From Nectonema munidae (taxonomy: Eukaryota > Nematomorpha > Nectonematoida > Nectonematidae), in contig JAUIRK010000677.1 of assembly GCA_030549495.1 (NCBI GenBank), positions 124,001 through 188,000 on the forward strand: a stretch of DNA of 64,000 bases, in the 5' to 3' direction. Under the pieces are notes generated by a model. That model saw only the letters and a list, made by a program, of their open reading frames with translations. It was not told the DNA's origin and did not search any database. Shown here one piece after another: positions 10,691 through 22,653 of this stretch. Within the stretch, counting starts at the first letter, position 1, and every line of letters starts with the position of its first letter. A program made the position numbers and the translations under genes.

Positions 10691-12189
10691 CTGTTTCAAA
10701 AAATAAATCACTTTTAAAGTGTTCCCTTCCTGCGTTTGGTGCGGCGGCAAAATATTTTGTATACTCTTCTCCATTTTTCCAAGCTCAAAATACTTAGCTT
10801 TTCCTAGGAGTTCTTTTAAATTTATAATTAAAGTAAAGCGTAGGAGTCTCAGAATTTTTAAAATATTTTAAGAACCCCTAATTTTTATCCTCAAAGAAGA
10901 CATTTTTGATATTTTTGAACAAAATATACTTGAGAAAAATTATTTTAATTTTTTGAAAATAAGCTCATCACAGATCAAATTTTAGATAATTTCAAATTAT
11001 TCAAAACCAGTTATTTCAGACATTGAAAAAGAAAGAGAAAACTATATTGGGTTTTAAACTATTTAAAAAATATGTTGCTAATTTTTTCGATAGGCTTATT
11101 TTAGGAAAACTTAGTTAATAAAACATTTTCTGAAGATAAAGTCATGGACTATTTTTTGAAAAAATTGGCTCACTTTAAAATATTTTTTAATAAAGCGTGT
11201 TCAAAAATTCGTCTTAATATTTTATGATTTTTTTAGATACAATTTATTGTTGTTTATTAGATTTTTAGTTTGTATTATTGAGATAAATAAATTTTATTCC
11301 TAACTATTCAAATATACTCTCGGCTGAGTTGGAACAGCTAGAGAAGGGTCTGCTGTTTGTGGATAGTGGACGCCCAGCAGATATGGTAGTTAGCTGGGAC
11401 ATAAGCAAGCTTAGTTCATGAATAAGCAGCCCCAAACAAACAGCTACAACAAGTTAAAATGTCCATGTTCAGGACGGTGTCGTGAGAACGCGAGTAAGGC
11501 CGCCTTCAAATATGCATATAGTTACTGCTGCCTTGCAGTTAGTTAAATTAGATAAAAGGTAGGTAGCTTACAGACGGGTGAATATTGAACACGACCTCAC
11601 TACTTAATGACCTCCAAGAATAACCATGGTAAACTAGAAAATAAATTCTGGCGCTCTCAAATATGTAGGATTTCAAATTAACGAGCGCTGGTGGCTGCAA
11701 GTTACAATTTACTTGAATTCATCGTCAATAAAAAATGGTAAAATTAAAATTTTATATTATTTTCAACTTCCAGCTTCTTTGATCATTGGATTAATAGAAT
11801 TTTTTAAGTTTTACAAAACAACGAAAACAAGTTTTCAACATGATTACCAGATAAGAAACTTATTACGCTTTTTTTGTCAAGGGCGGGGGAAAAATTTAAA
11901 GCTAATGGAAGAAAATTGCGAATTATTCACCTTAAAAAGTCAGAGAGAATGCGATACTCTAATAATAAAATAAGTTACATTGAACATCAAGTTAGTAACT
12001 CTATTTTGATTTATTTATCAATCGTAATCTTTCATATATCAAAACTTATTTCTGTCACGCCCAAACCTTTTTCCACATTGACTATTTTTATATATCAGAT
12101 TTTAATTGCTATTCTTAGATAATTCTTTGCTATTGGCTGGTATGTAAGCTACCAATTCTCATTGGAAGGCATTTAATTCATATTCCTAC
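10691..12189 (-). other. POU gene intron (phase 2)
   Basis: This is bounded by donor GTAGGAATA at 12189 and acceptor TTTGAAACAG at 10691. It is mostly AT-rich. About 11310-11710 is less AT-rich and reads like part of an inserted element (several short reading fragments, CATGTTCAGGACGGTGTCG, AACGAGCGCTGGTGG), but I cannot assign it to a family. Confidence 0.75.
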
Positions 12190-12382
12190 CTACAGATAGT
12201 GCTTTGAGATAAGGCGCCAACTCCAATGATCTTTAACTTGGCTAGAGCATTGCCAACATCCGCTTGAGTCACTCCTAACTTGATCCTTTTTTGCTTAAAA
12301 TCTTCGGCGAACTTTTCCAAATCTTCAGGGTAGTGCCTTTGGAATATTGATGGTCTATTTCCGGATACATTTCCATTTGTCA
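12190..12382 (-). CDS. POU class IV homeobox gene, internal exon (POU-specific domain)
   Basis: The exon is 193 bases, phase 1 in and phase 2 out. Acceptor TGTTTGAAG precedes 12382 and donor G|GTAGGAATA follows 12190. It encodes [18 protein letters not shown] and then the POU-specific domain: [38 protein letters not shown] and ALSQSTICR. The helix 2-helix 3 DNA-contact unit (VTQADVG, SQSTICRFE across the splice) is intact. The acceptor was chosen because only this AG restores the phase left by the upstream exon. The class IV insertion of two residues in the first part of the domain ([13 protein letters not shown] form) is also seen. Confidence 0.93.
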
Positions 12383-13109
12383 CTTCAAACATTCAAAATA
12401 ATTACTTGTTCAGCATTTGGTAAACGCATAATTTTTTTAATAAATAGTGAGCTTATATCATAGTAACTCTATGATAAGCGAAAAAAATCGATTCGATTCA
12501 CAACTTCTCTAACTTACTCAAACTATATTTACCGTTCTAAACTTACTTACTTACTTCTTTCTTTGACGCGATTACTTATTCTTTCATCTAATAAATTCGA
12601 TGTAAATAATAATTGATACTAATTTAAATAGTCTTGTTAAATCTCTAAATCAGTTTACTTCGTATTCAGTTTTGTTAGTGCAAATCATTATAATTTGTAT
12701 ACGCTGTACGTGTACGGGAAGTTAAAATAAAAATGATAATTGGATTAAATAAACGAAAATCTCTTCTGTGTTCTTAGAAAATTTCATTCTTGACCTATAT
12801 TTTGTTGTTTGTATGAAGCGGAGATTCCTTTTTCTAAACAAAATGAAAGGTTTTGATTATAAATTGAATCATTTTCACTTATATTTATTTAACTTTAAAA
12901 GTATTTGAATTTTCATAACGTGTATCTTCGTGAAAAAGTGTTTCTATTTGGTCTAAACATTTCTTCGTTTCGATTGCCTTGTTTGCTCCTTTGTTAAGTT
13001 TTGGAAAGGTATTTTGATTTAGATTAATGTCATTTTGAAAATATTTGCACTGATGCTCCCTTGGAGACGGGGGATGTCATAAAAAGAGAAAGTGATGTTA
13101 ATTTGCTAC
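12383..13109 (-). other. POU gene intron (phase 1)
   Basis: AT-rich intron between the two splice sites described for the neighbouring exons. Four tandem CTTA/ACTT units occur near 12541-12556. No other feature. Confidence 0.8.
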
Positions 13110-13455
13110 CTGTTGTTCCGAGATTGGGGTTCACAAGCACGGCTGAGTGGTGCGGGTTGTTGCTGAGGCCTTGGTTGGCGTTATAGGAGTAGCCTTGGAT
13201 GGGGAGCGTGAATGCGGGATAGGGCAGAGAAGAGATTTCGCTGAACTCGTTGACGTGAGCCCCAACTTCCAGACTTTCGCAACGCATGGCATCTGGGTAC
13301 GCCCTGTGCGGGTAGTATGTGCGGTAGTGGCTCTGCGAAGCTACGAAAGGCGTGTAGAACGTATCTGTTGGCTTGAACGGCGTCGCGTGGTGGTGGTGAT
13401 AGCCTATCAGCGATTCTCTGCCCAGTAGCGAACCTTCCACATCCAGGAAGTTAGC
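13110..13455 (-). CDS. POU class IV homeobox gene, N-terminal exon
   Basis: The exon is 346 bases, phase 0 in and phase 1 out. Acceptor GCTTTTTAG precedes 13455 and donor CAG|GTAGCAAAT follows 13110. It encodes ANFLDVEGSLLGRESLIGYH, a His run, then a Tyr/Pro/His-rich stretch (SQSHYRTYYPHRAYPDAMRC, SSLPYPAFTLPIQGYSY) and ends NPNLGTT before the split codon. Composition and low order fit the activation region that lies between the N-terminal POU-IV box and the POU domain in this family. The base composition is visibly higher in G+C than the neighbouring intron sequence. No POU-IV box (RAEALAAVD-like) is seen here. Confidence 0.85.
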
Positions 13456-14359
13456 CTAAAAAGCGCACACCTTCATCCCATAATTCAAATACGCACTTAT
13501 ATCTTCTTCAGAGTATGACGTGATGATACAACGATGCAATAAAAAACGGATTAAATCTAGAAGGTTGATATCATTTTTGGTAAACACAATTGTAAAAACC
13601 AGGAAAAGAAATAATCTATTTCAGCACCCAGATGCAATATATAAAGTAATTGTAATTTATTTAAAATATCACCAACTGCATAAGTTCGATGTAAAATATA
13701 GGAATCAAAAATTAAATTATAAAAGAATGCAGGACTGGAGCATTTAGTAATGGTCTCGATAAATCATCTTGGTTCTCTTCGTGAAGGTCTTCAGCATTGA
13801 CTATTTTCATTGAAAAGGAACAATTGGACCTCGAACTATAGACCAATAAATTTGCTTTTATGCTGAATTAGAACGCAAGAGCATAGGCCTGGTTTCTATT
13901 TAACCTTATTCCATGCTCGGCAAATAAAACGTTTCTTTGTGAGTCTCTTTCACTCAAGACCTTTTTTATTGCATTTTTTACAGGGAATTTTTAAATTCAT
14001 TTTCACAAAAAACAATCATTTGTGAATTATATCCCTCTCACACTAGCGTCCAAATGGTGCTCGTCACTTTCTAATAATCTCACACGTTTAACCGTAGTGC
14101 AGGTTTGAATGTACGAATTCTAAAAGCCTACTATTTTTCTACATCTATCTACATGAAGATGTGGGCGAGTGAATGTCGAAACTGTATAATGGCGGTTTTT
14201 TATTTCCACATTAAGGATTTGAAATGTGAAAAGGATCCTTATTCACACAGTTTATTTGAAGCTTGATATTAGTGAGTAAATTTTTCTATATTTTAATCAA
14301 AACATATTTTAAGACCACTTAAATTACATTTTTTTCCATGGTCAACATATATTATATAT

Positions 14360-15537
14360 ATCGTAACTGGACATTTACATAAATAACCATTCGGCCAATC
14401 GGACATTTCGCCGAATCGACATTTCATCCAAAATGTACATACAATTTAAAATTTTTATGTAGATGTTGCTTTACTTCCATTATTTGCAAGCTTGTGCTTA
14501 ATGCATAACTAGCTTTTCCATTCTTAACTTCAGTACACAAATTATGCTATGAATAACTTTATATACTCGAAATTACATTACCCACTGTCTTATAATATGA
14601 CTATATTTTAATATATATTCATAGTTAGGATATGACTATCGCTGGCGGATTTAAAGGGGGGGGGGGGGGGGGGGGAAGCGGCGGGCCCCCCCCCCCCCCC
14701 CCCTAAAATTGCATTGCCAATTGCTTGAAATTTTCCTTGATCTAATTATTATTTTCGTAGAACTCAAATATGATTTCTGCAACTCGTTTTTTAGATTCAA
14801 TCTTTCTCTAAAGTGACTCTAAAGCCCTAAAAAGTTTTTATGTTTCAATCGTAGTTAATGTGACACTTATTACTTTTATATTATCCCATTTTTTTTGTAA
14901 ATTTATTATTTAAACACAACAAGTTTTACCACATCAATTCACTTCGCAGTTCAATGAATGAGGATCGTTTTAATGCTCTCATTCTTCTCTTTGTTCACAG
15001 AGACATTCGATTGGATATTGACACCATTATTTATATCTATGCTAAAAAGTGTCCATGACGGATGAGTATCCTTAATCCTCTTAGTTCTTAATCTCGTTTC
15101 TTTCTTATAATAAACTTATACTTTTTTCATAAATTATTATGCTACTCTAAGTTTTATGATAAAAAGTCAATTTTCACTTATTATTATTATTATTATTACC
15201 CAAAATACGATAAAAATAGTATAAAAATTTTGATAAATCTTAAATTTATATGCTTCAAATTTGAGTTCTAGTTTAGTAAAATCCGCCCCCCCCCTAATGC
15301 CAATTTCTAGATCCGCCCCTGACTATGATTCTATTATATTTTATTTAGTTTTAGTGTTTTTACATTAGATTAATATTATTTTATTGGTTGCAGAAGTCTG
15401 GAAAAATGCCAAATTGTAGGTCTTTAAAATGTCCATTCTGTCAAATGTGCATTTGATAAACTTTTTGTTCGGCGAAATCTCCGTTTGCTAAATGTCCTTC
15501 TGCAAAATGTTATCAGCGAAATGTCCGCGTAGGTAGC
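14360..15537. mobile_element. MITE with iterated GGACATTTCGCC-type ends
   Basis: Both ends carry repeated copies of a short unit: GGACATTTCGCCGAA-like at 14400-14430, with GGACATTTACAT just inside the edge, and the reverse form TTCGGCGAAAT...AAATGTCC several times at 15430-15530. The flanks are identical, ATTATATAT at 14351-14359 and 15538-15546, a 9-bp target duplication. Nine bases fit Mutator-like elements, but no transposase is present to confirm it. Without the nested element at 14640-15319 it would be about 490 bp. Confidence 0.72.
14640..15319. mobile_element. nested MITE with GGGGCGGATC-type ends
   Basis: The left end CGCTGGCGGATTTAAAGGGGG faces a right end that reads GGGGCGGATCTAG on the other strand. 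Both are followed inward by G runs (or C runs). TGACTAT lies directly outside both ends (14633-14639 and 15320-15326), a 7-bp duplication. It contains a G22-C19 run pair (about 14656-14703) and a TTA microsatellite (about 15179-15198). It is inserted in the element at 14360-15537. The family is uncertain. Confidence 0.6.
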
Positions 15538-15545
15538 ATTATATA

Positions 15546-16283
15546 TGTCGAGCTTTCTGGTGTAGTGTATTCGACATAAAAATTTTCTCGTAGTTATTTT
15601 GCTAAGAACAAAGAGTGATGTGAATATTAACTGTTTGGTGCGATTGTGTCCCCATTTTTATTTACCGTAAAAATTTCAACGCTACTTGATTTTCAACCTC
15701 AAAATACGCGAAAGCTTAAAAATTTTCGCGCAATATTTTAGAGTATGCCTCTCAAAAGCGGTTCGAGTAAATGATTTTGAACTGGAATGATTGTTGGCGC
15801 GCGAGTTTGTCCGCGAGTTGACTGTAGATTGCACCTTCCAGGGCTTCTGCAAAGGTCAGACTTTATTTTTGAAAATGGCGCTTGTCGCTATGAGATTTTA
15901 ATGAATGCGCTTACACGATGGAGCCCGGCCCATTGTAAAAAATTTTTGCTGTGCAGATCGGGATGGGGTAAGTGAGCATTTACAAAATACCAGAGACGGG
16001 TGTGGACACTCTTCTTGTGCTTCACAGCACTCTAGTGCACAACCTGTTTTCCAATGGCTACATTTGATGCTTAAAAACATCTGTTGGAGGCTGTAGAGCT
16101 AATTTCTGTCCTTATTTACATGAATTGATTCCCTTTACTTCACATGAGACATACATCAGTACATAATATTTAAAATAGGACTTTTTGAATTTACAAGCAG
16201 GGTCTAAGTACTTAAGAAAATCCGCCTTAGACTCCGACTCCAAATACTCAAAAAATAATAAATTTAGCGCCAACTTTTGACTC
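15546..16283. other. GC-richer non-coding island
   Basis: About 15640-16110 is less AT-rich than its surroundings and carries short open frames on both strands without recognisable protein similarity. A regulatory region or an old repeat are both possible. GACTCCGACTCC occurs at about 16229. Confidence 0.4.
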
Positions 16284-16345
16284 CAGTGTCGTCCAAATTA
16301 CGGCCCGCAAGCTGCATGTGGCTCTCCGTATTCTCAAATGCAGTC
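16284..16345. mobile_element. isolated hAT (Charlie-like) terminus
   Basis: CAGTGTCGTCCAAATTACGG followed by CCCGCAAGCTGCATGTGGCTC resembles the ends of Charlie-type hAT elements, which open CAG...CAAA and carry GGCCCGC...GCGGC. No partner end was found within a few kb, so this is a fragment. Confidence 0.45.
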
Positions 16346-19300
16346 CAATGCCTCTTTTGAAACCGTGTGCATTTCCGCGTCTTTTGAATCAGAGTGATAT
16401 AAAGCAAGACACGATCATACGCTACTGTGACCCATGAACTCCACCTTACATTAATTATTTTTATTGAAAATACCAATCCTAACACATAATTTATGTGAAA
16501 ATATTTAATATATTTTACGCATGTATAATTAATTTTTCTTTACAACATCGATACTTTTACAATGAAGGAGGAATATTCCCTTTTCTATTATTTTGGAATA
16601 TTAGTTGTAGAGGTAATTATTGACAAAGAATTTTAGCTTGCCTTTGATATCTCTATTATTAGAGAATTACGTTTATTTCAAATGAGCGTGTTCAATACGT
16701 CCTAAGCACACTCTTCTTTCCTATTTAAAGAATCTTGGAGCACCAGCTTCTTCTACTCACCTCCACACAAAGAAAGGCGAACGAGTGCACTCTCTTCTAG
16801 CAAATGTTTCCAAAGGGAGTCCAAATTCCCTCTCTCTCCTACGTGAATATATAAGAAGGGCTAAAGATTAACCGCAGAAGATGACACTAACTAAATAGTT
16901 GTTCAACCAATTAACAAATAAAGTAGGATAATTGGGCACTCCCTACTTGTATAGATAACTAGAGATCCCCTTTAATTCACTTTTAAAATTTTAAGCTTAA
17001 CATTTTTCAAAAACTTTTCTCAAAAGCTTTCCGGTTTCAATGCCATGCTTGTTAACAAAACTGCAACCTCTCAAAACTAGATAGCGTGTTTTGCATACCG
17101 GCGCAATTTTGCCAAAAGGAAATGAAGTTCACGGTGGATCATGGAAAAATATGTGCAGGATAGACCTTCTTAGTAGGCCAGATTTGCTGCCACCTTCTGG
17201 CTAATTTCGGTTTTGAAAAGATCATGTCTTCTGATCTATGATTTTGAAAGAGAGGAAATGAGGTATTTAGTATTGCTTTTGTTGAAGCGAAAATCGAAGT
17301 GATGGTGGTGAGAGTGGATAGATTCCACTTCTGCCTTTTAGCATGCTTGCTAGGCACCTGCTAGAAGTGCGACGCGCACATCATATGTAAATTAATAATT
17401 AAAATGTTTTTTGCTTTGTACTAAAAATAAAATATTTAGTAGTGGTTGCTGCTCTCCTATTCTCTCTATCTTTGCGTGCGTGTGTGTGTGGCGCCTGCTA
17501 ATAGTTGGCGCAGGGAGGAGGGAGGCAGGTTTCAGGCATTAACCTATAAAATATTTAAGCCAAATGTAGATTAAAAATTTATCATCGCATCTCTCTCCGC
17601 TAATTCTTTCACACTTTTTACACTTGAGCTTTCTGAAATGGCGTCGTCTCTCCTTCTTTTCGTCCACAATCTTTCTTCCACTCTCTTCTCTTGGTGTGTC
17701 GATGTTCTTTATTTCCAAGGTTTGCTTTACTTCACATTTACTCTACTTTTTGCTGCTGATTTCTTTCCTTAAACATCTGTAACGCGAAGTGTCTAAAAGC
17801 CGAAAAACAGACATCACTTCATGAAAGGATTGCGACAAACTTTTAAAAATACATTTGTAGATTAAGACCATTTTATTTTCTTGATGATTTTCACCTTTTT
17901 TACAAAATTTTTTGATATAAAATTACTAAATTCAAACTATTATGAATTTAAAAAATAAAATACTTTAGTTAGTGAGTTTTTTTGAAAGAAATAAAAAAAT
18001 TTTTTCAATATTTAACTCAAAATCCAAATTTTACAGCACACCAATTTGAAGAAATGCCAACCCTTCAACTAGACTACACAATGTCCGCGTTATTCAGACT
18101 TTAAATGATTTAGAATCCTATTATTTCATGCAGATGATGTTTTGCAGCGAAATGTAAAAGATCTTTTATCGCATTTCACCGCGAATAGCACTATCGAGTT
18201 TACCAAAAGAAAGTAGAATTATTGTAGATAAAATGGCGCTGAATCTTCATAAATAAATAAAAGTTGTAAAGAAAATAAATTGAAAATGTTGAGTAAATCT
18301 TTCATTATAGTGACCGAAATATTATTGCTGCTATTTTGCTAAATAAAATATTTACTCAACGTTTTCAAAGTAGAATTATTTTGCAATTCGGCATTCCTGA
18401 CAAAACTTTTTGTGCTATTGGGAACTTTTTCTTTGTTGTTGTTCTTGATATTCAGTATAGCATGCCATCTTTGAGTGCTCATTTTTGCATGCAAATCCTT
18501 TACTCCGAACGGAGCGTTTATCTTGCAAAGTGATTAGCTCAACCCCTACGCGTGATGCCATCTAAAGCCTAAGACTCCATGACACTGATTTTGAAATGTG
18601 AGCCCACTTGATGTTAAGGTTGGAGTTCACGCTCCACTTCCAATTGTATTAGGGCCAAACTGGTTACATCAGGTTAATTGCGAAGTTGGTATTCGTTTTA
18701 GGCACGGCAGTTTGCCAAATAAGATAGCAAAGTATACTCGTAGATTTGAATCAAGAATCAAAAGAGCATTTAGGAACACGAATTCAAACGTGATACAAAT
18801 GCTTAGCATGCATAAGTAGTGATTAGTAGTTCTAGACAATTAAAATTTTACTTAAAATTTATAGAAAGACCCTTTTAATTTACGACACTTGCAAAAAATA
18901 AAGTAAACTTTTAAAGAAATTGTTTCTTACTGTCATATGAAGAGAGAGAATTTAGTTGTGTTTCTTTTTATGCATTCACTATCTTGAAAACTACAAATTG
19001 GAGTATTAAAACAAATACTTGTGCGCATGCGTATCACAGTTCGGACTGTCAAGTGTAACGATGTTAGTATTTGTAAATGACAGCTATCCTGTACTATTTT
19101 AGTTGCGATATAAAATAGAATTGTGTTGCCGTTATAAATTTGAAAATAAGACAAGATTGCATCTGAACAACCAAGATTTAAATAAAAGTTTAAAGACAAA
19201 AGAGTAACAAATGAGAAGATATGACGATTGAAATCATTTTAAAGTCTATACATACACGTATCTTTTATGTATATTTCCCTTTTCTAAATCTAATAGAAGT

Positions 19301-22300
19301 TCCCTTCTTGCTTTTCAAATAATACGCAAATTATCATTTTGTTATGTGTTGTTTGGCTAAAATTCGATCTGATGCCTTCAATTTATTTGGGAATTATTGT
19401 CTTAGTACTGTTGATTTAAGAAAAATATCTTTAAATAGAAGCAGAAAATGAGGCAGTATGGTTATATTTGTCATAAACTTAGACAAATTTAAATATTTGG
19501 GTTGATTCAAACCATTTTTAACTCAACGTAGTCTGTACCAGAATTTTGGGATATTAGTATTTTCATAATTAATACTGCAATCACCTGAAAATTTAAAGTT
19601 CCTGAACTCATCGTCTAAGTCGTCAAGATTTATGTTTTCATCTCTGATATTTGTTTTAATAAGATTAAGTTAATTTCCAAAGTCTTCTTTTGTGATAAAT
19701 TCTCCATCCAAAACTTACAAACATGCTAATACATTGTTTTAATATAATCGAATCTTTTTCTAACTTTTAAACATATACTTGTCTCAAAAATTAAGTAGCT
19801 GCCATGACATCTGGTTCCAGATATGCTTCTTCAATTAAAAGATACATGGTTTTCCACAGAGTAATATATTTTCAATTGAGGTGCATAATCTTTCATCACT
19901 TGAATGAATTTCATTTATTTAATATGTATTAAAATTTCTTCTCTGATGAAAAAACTCAAAAAAACTTTGTATTGAGCAGATATCATATAATATAACTTAT
20001 GTAATCTGAATTCTTCAGATTGAAACTCGAAGTTGATAATCTTATTTTTGCCTAAAATACAATTAAGACATAAAAACATGTACTTTGTTCCTTGCTTTGT
20101 AATACTTTCATAATTCTTTTGAGCATAATTGTGTTATTTTTTCATCTCTGTATAAAAATACAAAATTAGAGCATCCCATTGCTCTACAATTCTAGAAATG
20201 ACAATTTATCTTGAAAGCCATCAAGTATGTGCATTATAGGGTAACGGTTTTTTTAAACAAATTAACAAAAAGTAGGTTCCTGTATCATAAAGATAAAACG
20301 ATGAACTTTCTTATAATTATGAGAAATAATAAGCTAAGCTGTGATGAATGCATAATAACGTCACCCTGCATTATTTCATTATTAGTGTGCTTTGTTTTAT
20401 TCTATTAATTGTATCTTTTCGCTTCCATTTACTAAAGAGGTAATTGCGCATATAATTTGCATTCAAATCATTCCTTGTTAAAATTTTTCAATTATTTTTT
20501 TCTGAGTAAAAAATTTTAAAAAACTTCTATACTATATTTGCAAAAAAAATTGGACTTAGATTTATTTTATCAAAACCTAATTAAAACAATTTTCAACTGA
20601 ATAAAGATTTTTCAATTTTGTTATATTTAATATATGTTCAAATAATATATATGGGTGGTTAACTTTTTTTTAAAAAATACATAGTATCTACGGATTTTTG
20701 TTTTTTCTACAAAAAAGTTCATCAAACTATGTTACAGAAATGACGAAATAAAAAAGACATAACCCTAAGTGCAAGTTTCAAAATTATATGCTCATTTAAT
20801 TATAGACTTTTTTTGAATAGCAGTAAAATCTAGGCAGTGATGTCTATAAGTAAAGATTCGAAATATGAAGGTAAAAATGGCAGTTTGAAAGCGCAAAGAG
20901 CTAAAGAATGGCATACGCAACCAATCACAAAAGCGTCTGGGATAACGTTTTTTTTAATATTTCTGAAACCCCTTTTTCCCAGCATAGTAGAACAGTTATC
21001 GTTAGTAGTTTTTCATTGGATTTTTTTCATCAAAGAAAGAATCAAAAAGACTCCTTGCGCTTCTGTTTTTGACTACAATTGTAGTTAATAAAGTGTCGTT
21101 AACAGCCATAACATCTTCATTTATACATTTTATAACGATAACAAGAACTTTCGTGTTTGAACTTTAGTGGTTCTCATAACAGAGAATTTTCTTTCCTCAC
21201 AAATTTATATATTTCTCCTTTCTCCATTTTACAAAATTAAATTGGGAAGGTCATTTTCAAAAAATGACTCGAAAGTCTGCATCGCCTCTTTTGTTCTCTT
21301 ATCTTCTTACCTTATCGTGTATTCGAATGGTGATTACATCCTGTAATGCGATTTACGAATTGAATCGAAAAAGCGAATAACAGAAGTTTGGATTTTCTGG
21401 GAGCCAGGAGGAAGAGTCGTGGTGCCACCATAAAAACTATACTAGTGTAAATTATTATCACAGATGCTCTACTCACGGATCGCAATGTGAGTAAAGCTTC
21501 TCGGAAATGAAGATGAACAATTTCACTCTTTGAACATGGACAAGATTTGGAATGTTTTAATTTTTATCTAATAATATACTAATAAGAAAAGATTTAAGAA
21601 GAAAAGTGCGCTATTACTTAATATTTTTGCTCAATATGAGAATTCATAAAAAGAAGTGTTAAATTTTGTTTTCTGTGTAGATTGAAAAAGAAAAGTTGGA
21701 CACATTGAGAGCTCAGCCTCTTCTCACCCACAAGTCGATAGATAAAAAAGAGTCGCTTGTAAAATCGCCAAGTAAGAGAGTCGTTATCTCCACTTTTGCT
21801 ATATATCTCATATAAGTATATAAGTACCTAGGACATTGCAGTACCAAAAAGATGACATGTTAGTGAGTATAAGCAGAATAATGCATTTAGTTGCTTTTTC
21901 GAGATGTTTGCACACTCTGGAAAGTATTGAAGTAGTGACTTGTCTAATGTGTAAAAAGTAGAGAGACCGTTACATTAAGCTCAGCGCAAAAAGAGTGAAA
22001 TGGAAGAGAGCATCCATCCACCATCAACATCCATGTTTGCTAATGATAATTGCTACCACCAACACCAACCACTTTTGCCATCATTATAATGATTGCTACT
22101 TTTATTGTTTCTTCTACTGTAGGAAGCAAATTCTTTTTAAACTCGCATGTATCCAACGAATCTCTGCTTTCTAGAATCGTATTCCAGAAAGAGAGAACTT
22201 TGAGCACAGTGTATGCAGCAGCAAGGCCACTTTCGCCACTCATCTCAGCAAGAAGTACAAGTACACGAGCTTCATCCTATTTGCTTCCATGCGAATACAT

Positions 22301-22331
22301 TTTAAGGATGGCAAAGCAATTATGTGTTATT
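16346..22331. other. no recognised gene
   Basis: Mostly AT-rich. A CT-rich and TG-rich patch lies at about 17455-17560. Open frames here are short, lack splice signals and show no family motifs. If the long POU intron is correct, all of this is intronic. Confidence 0.5.
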
Positions 22332-22371
22332 AGTGGTGGTGGTGGTGGTGGTGGTGGTCGTCGTCGTCGTC
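22332..22371 (+). repeat. GGT/CGT trinucleotide repeat
   Basis: Eight or nine GGT units pass into CGT units. In one frame this makes a Gly8-Arg4 tract, but the flanking frame looks non-coding. It lies in the GC-richer island at 21300-23400. Confidence 0.85.
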
Positions 22372-22639
22372 CTCGTACTGCTCTTCTTTTTACACACACT
22401 TTGAAAATGTGCTCACTTTTTCAAAGAAAAATGGAGGACAGGCAGCAAAAGCACGAGTAATCATCATGAGCAGTGTTTGCAATGAGAAGTTTCGTCGCAT
22501 TCCTGAACTCGTTGAATGCAGGCAGAGTCAAGTCAAGTGCTGCTTTGCTCAAAAAATGAAGAATTGTGGAGGACGCCACGCTTCCTAACCATCGTTTATT
22601 TTGTGTCTTTGGAAAACACATTCGAACATGCAGGGAATG

Positions 22640-22653
22640 TTAGGGTTAGGGTG
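22640..22653 (+). repeat. two TTAGGG units
   Basis: TTAGGGTTAGGG stands alone. Similar short tracts occur near 48541 and 54117. Confidence 0.7.

Noticed and set aside
10394-10717. Plus-strand frames of about 90-107 codons opposite the homeodomain exon
   Set aside because: Antisense shadows of a clear homeodomain.
13147-13428. Plus-strand open frame opposite the POU exon
   Set aside because: Shadow of the minus-strand exon, which has matching splice phases and family-like composition.
18598-18819. 73-codon open frame
   Set aside because: No similarity to a known family and no supporting context.
22050-22460. Open frame of 136 codons with a Gly8-Arg4 tract, plus overlapping minus-strand frames
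   Set aside because: The tract is a GGT/CGT microsatellite; the flanks have no domain, splice context or plausible start region.
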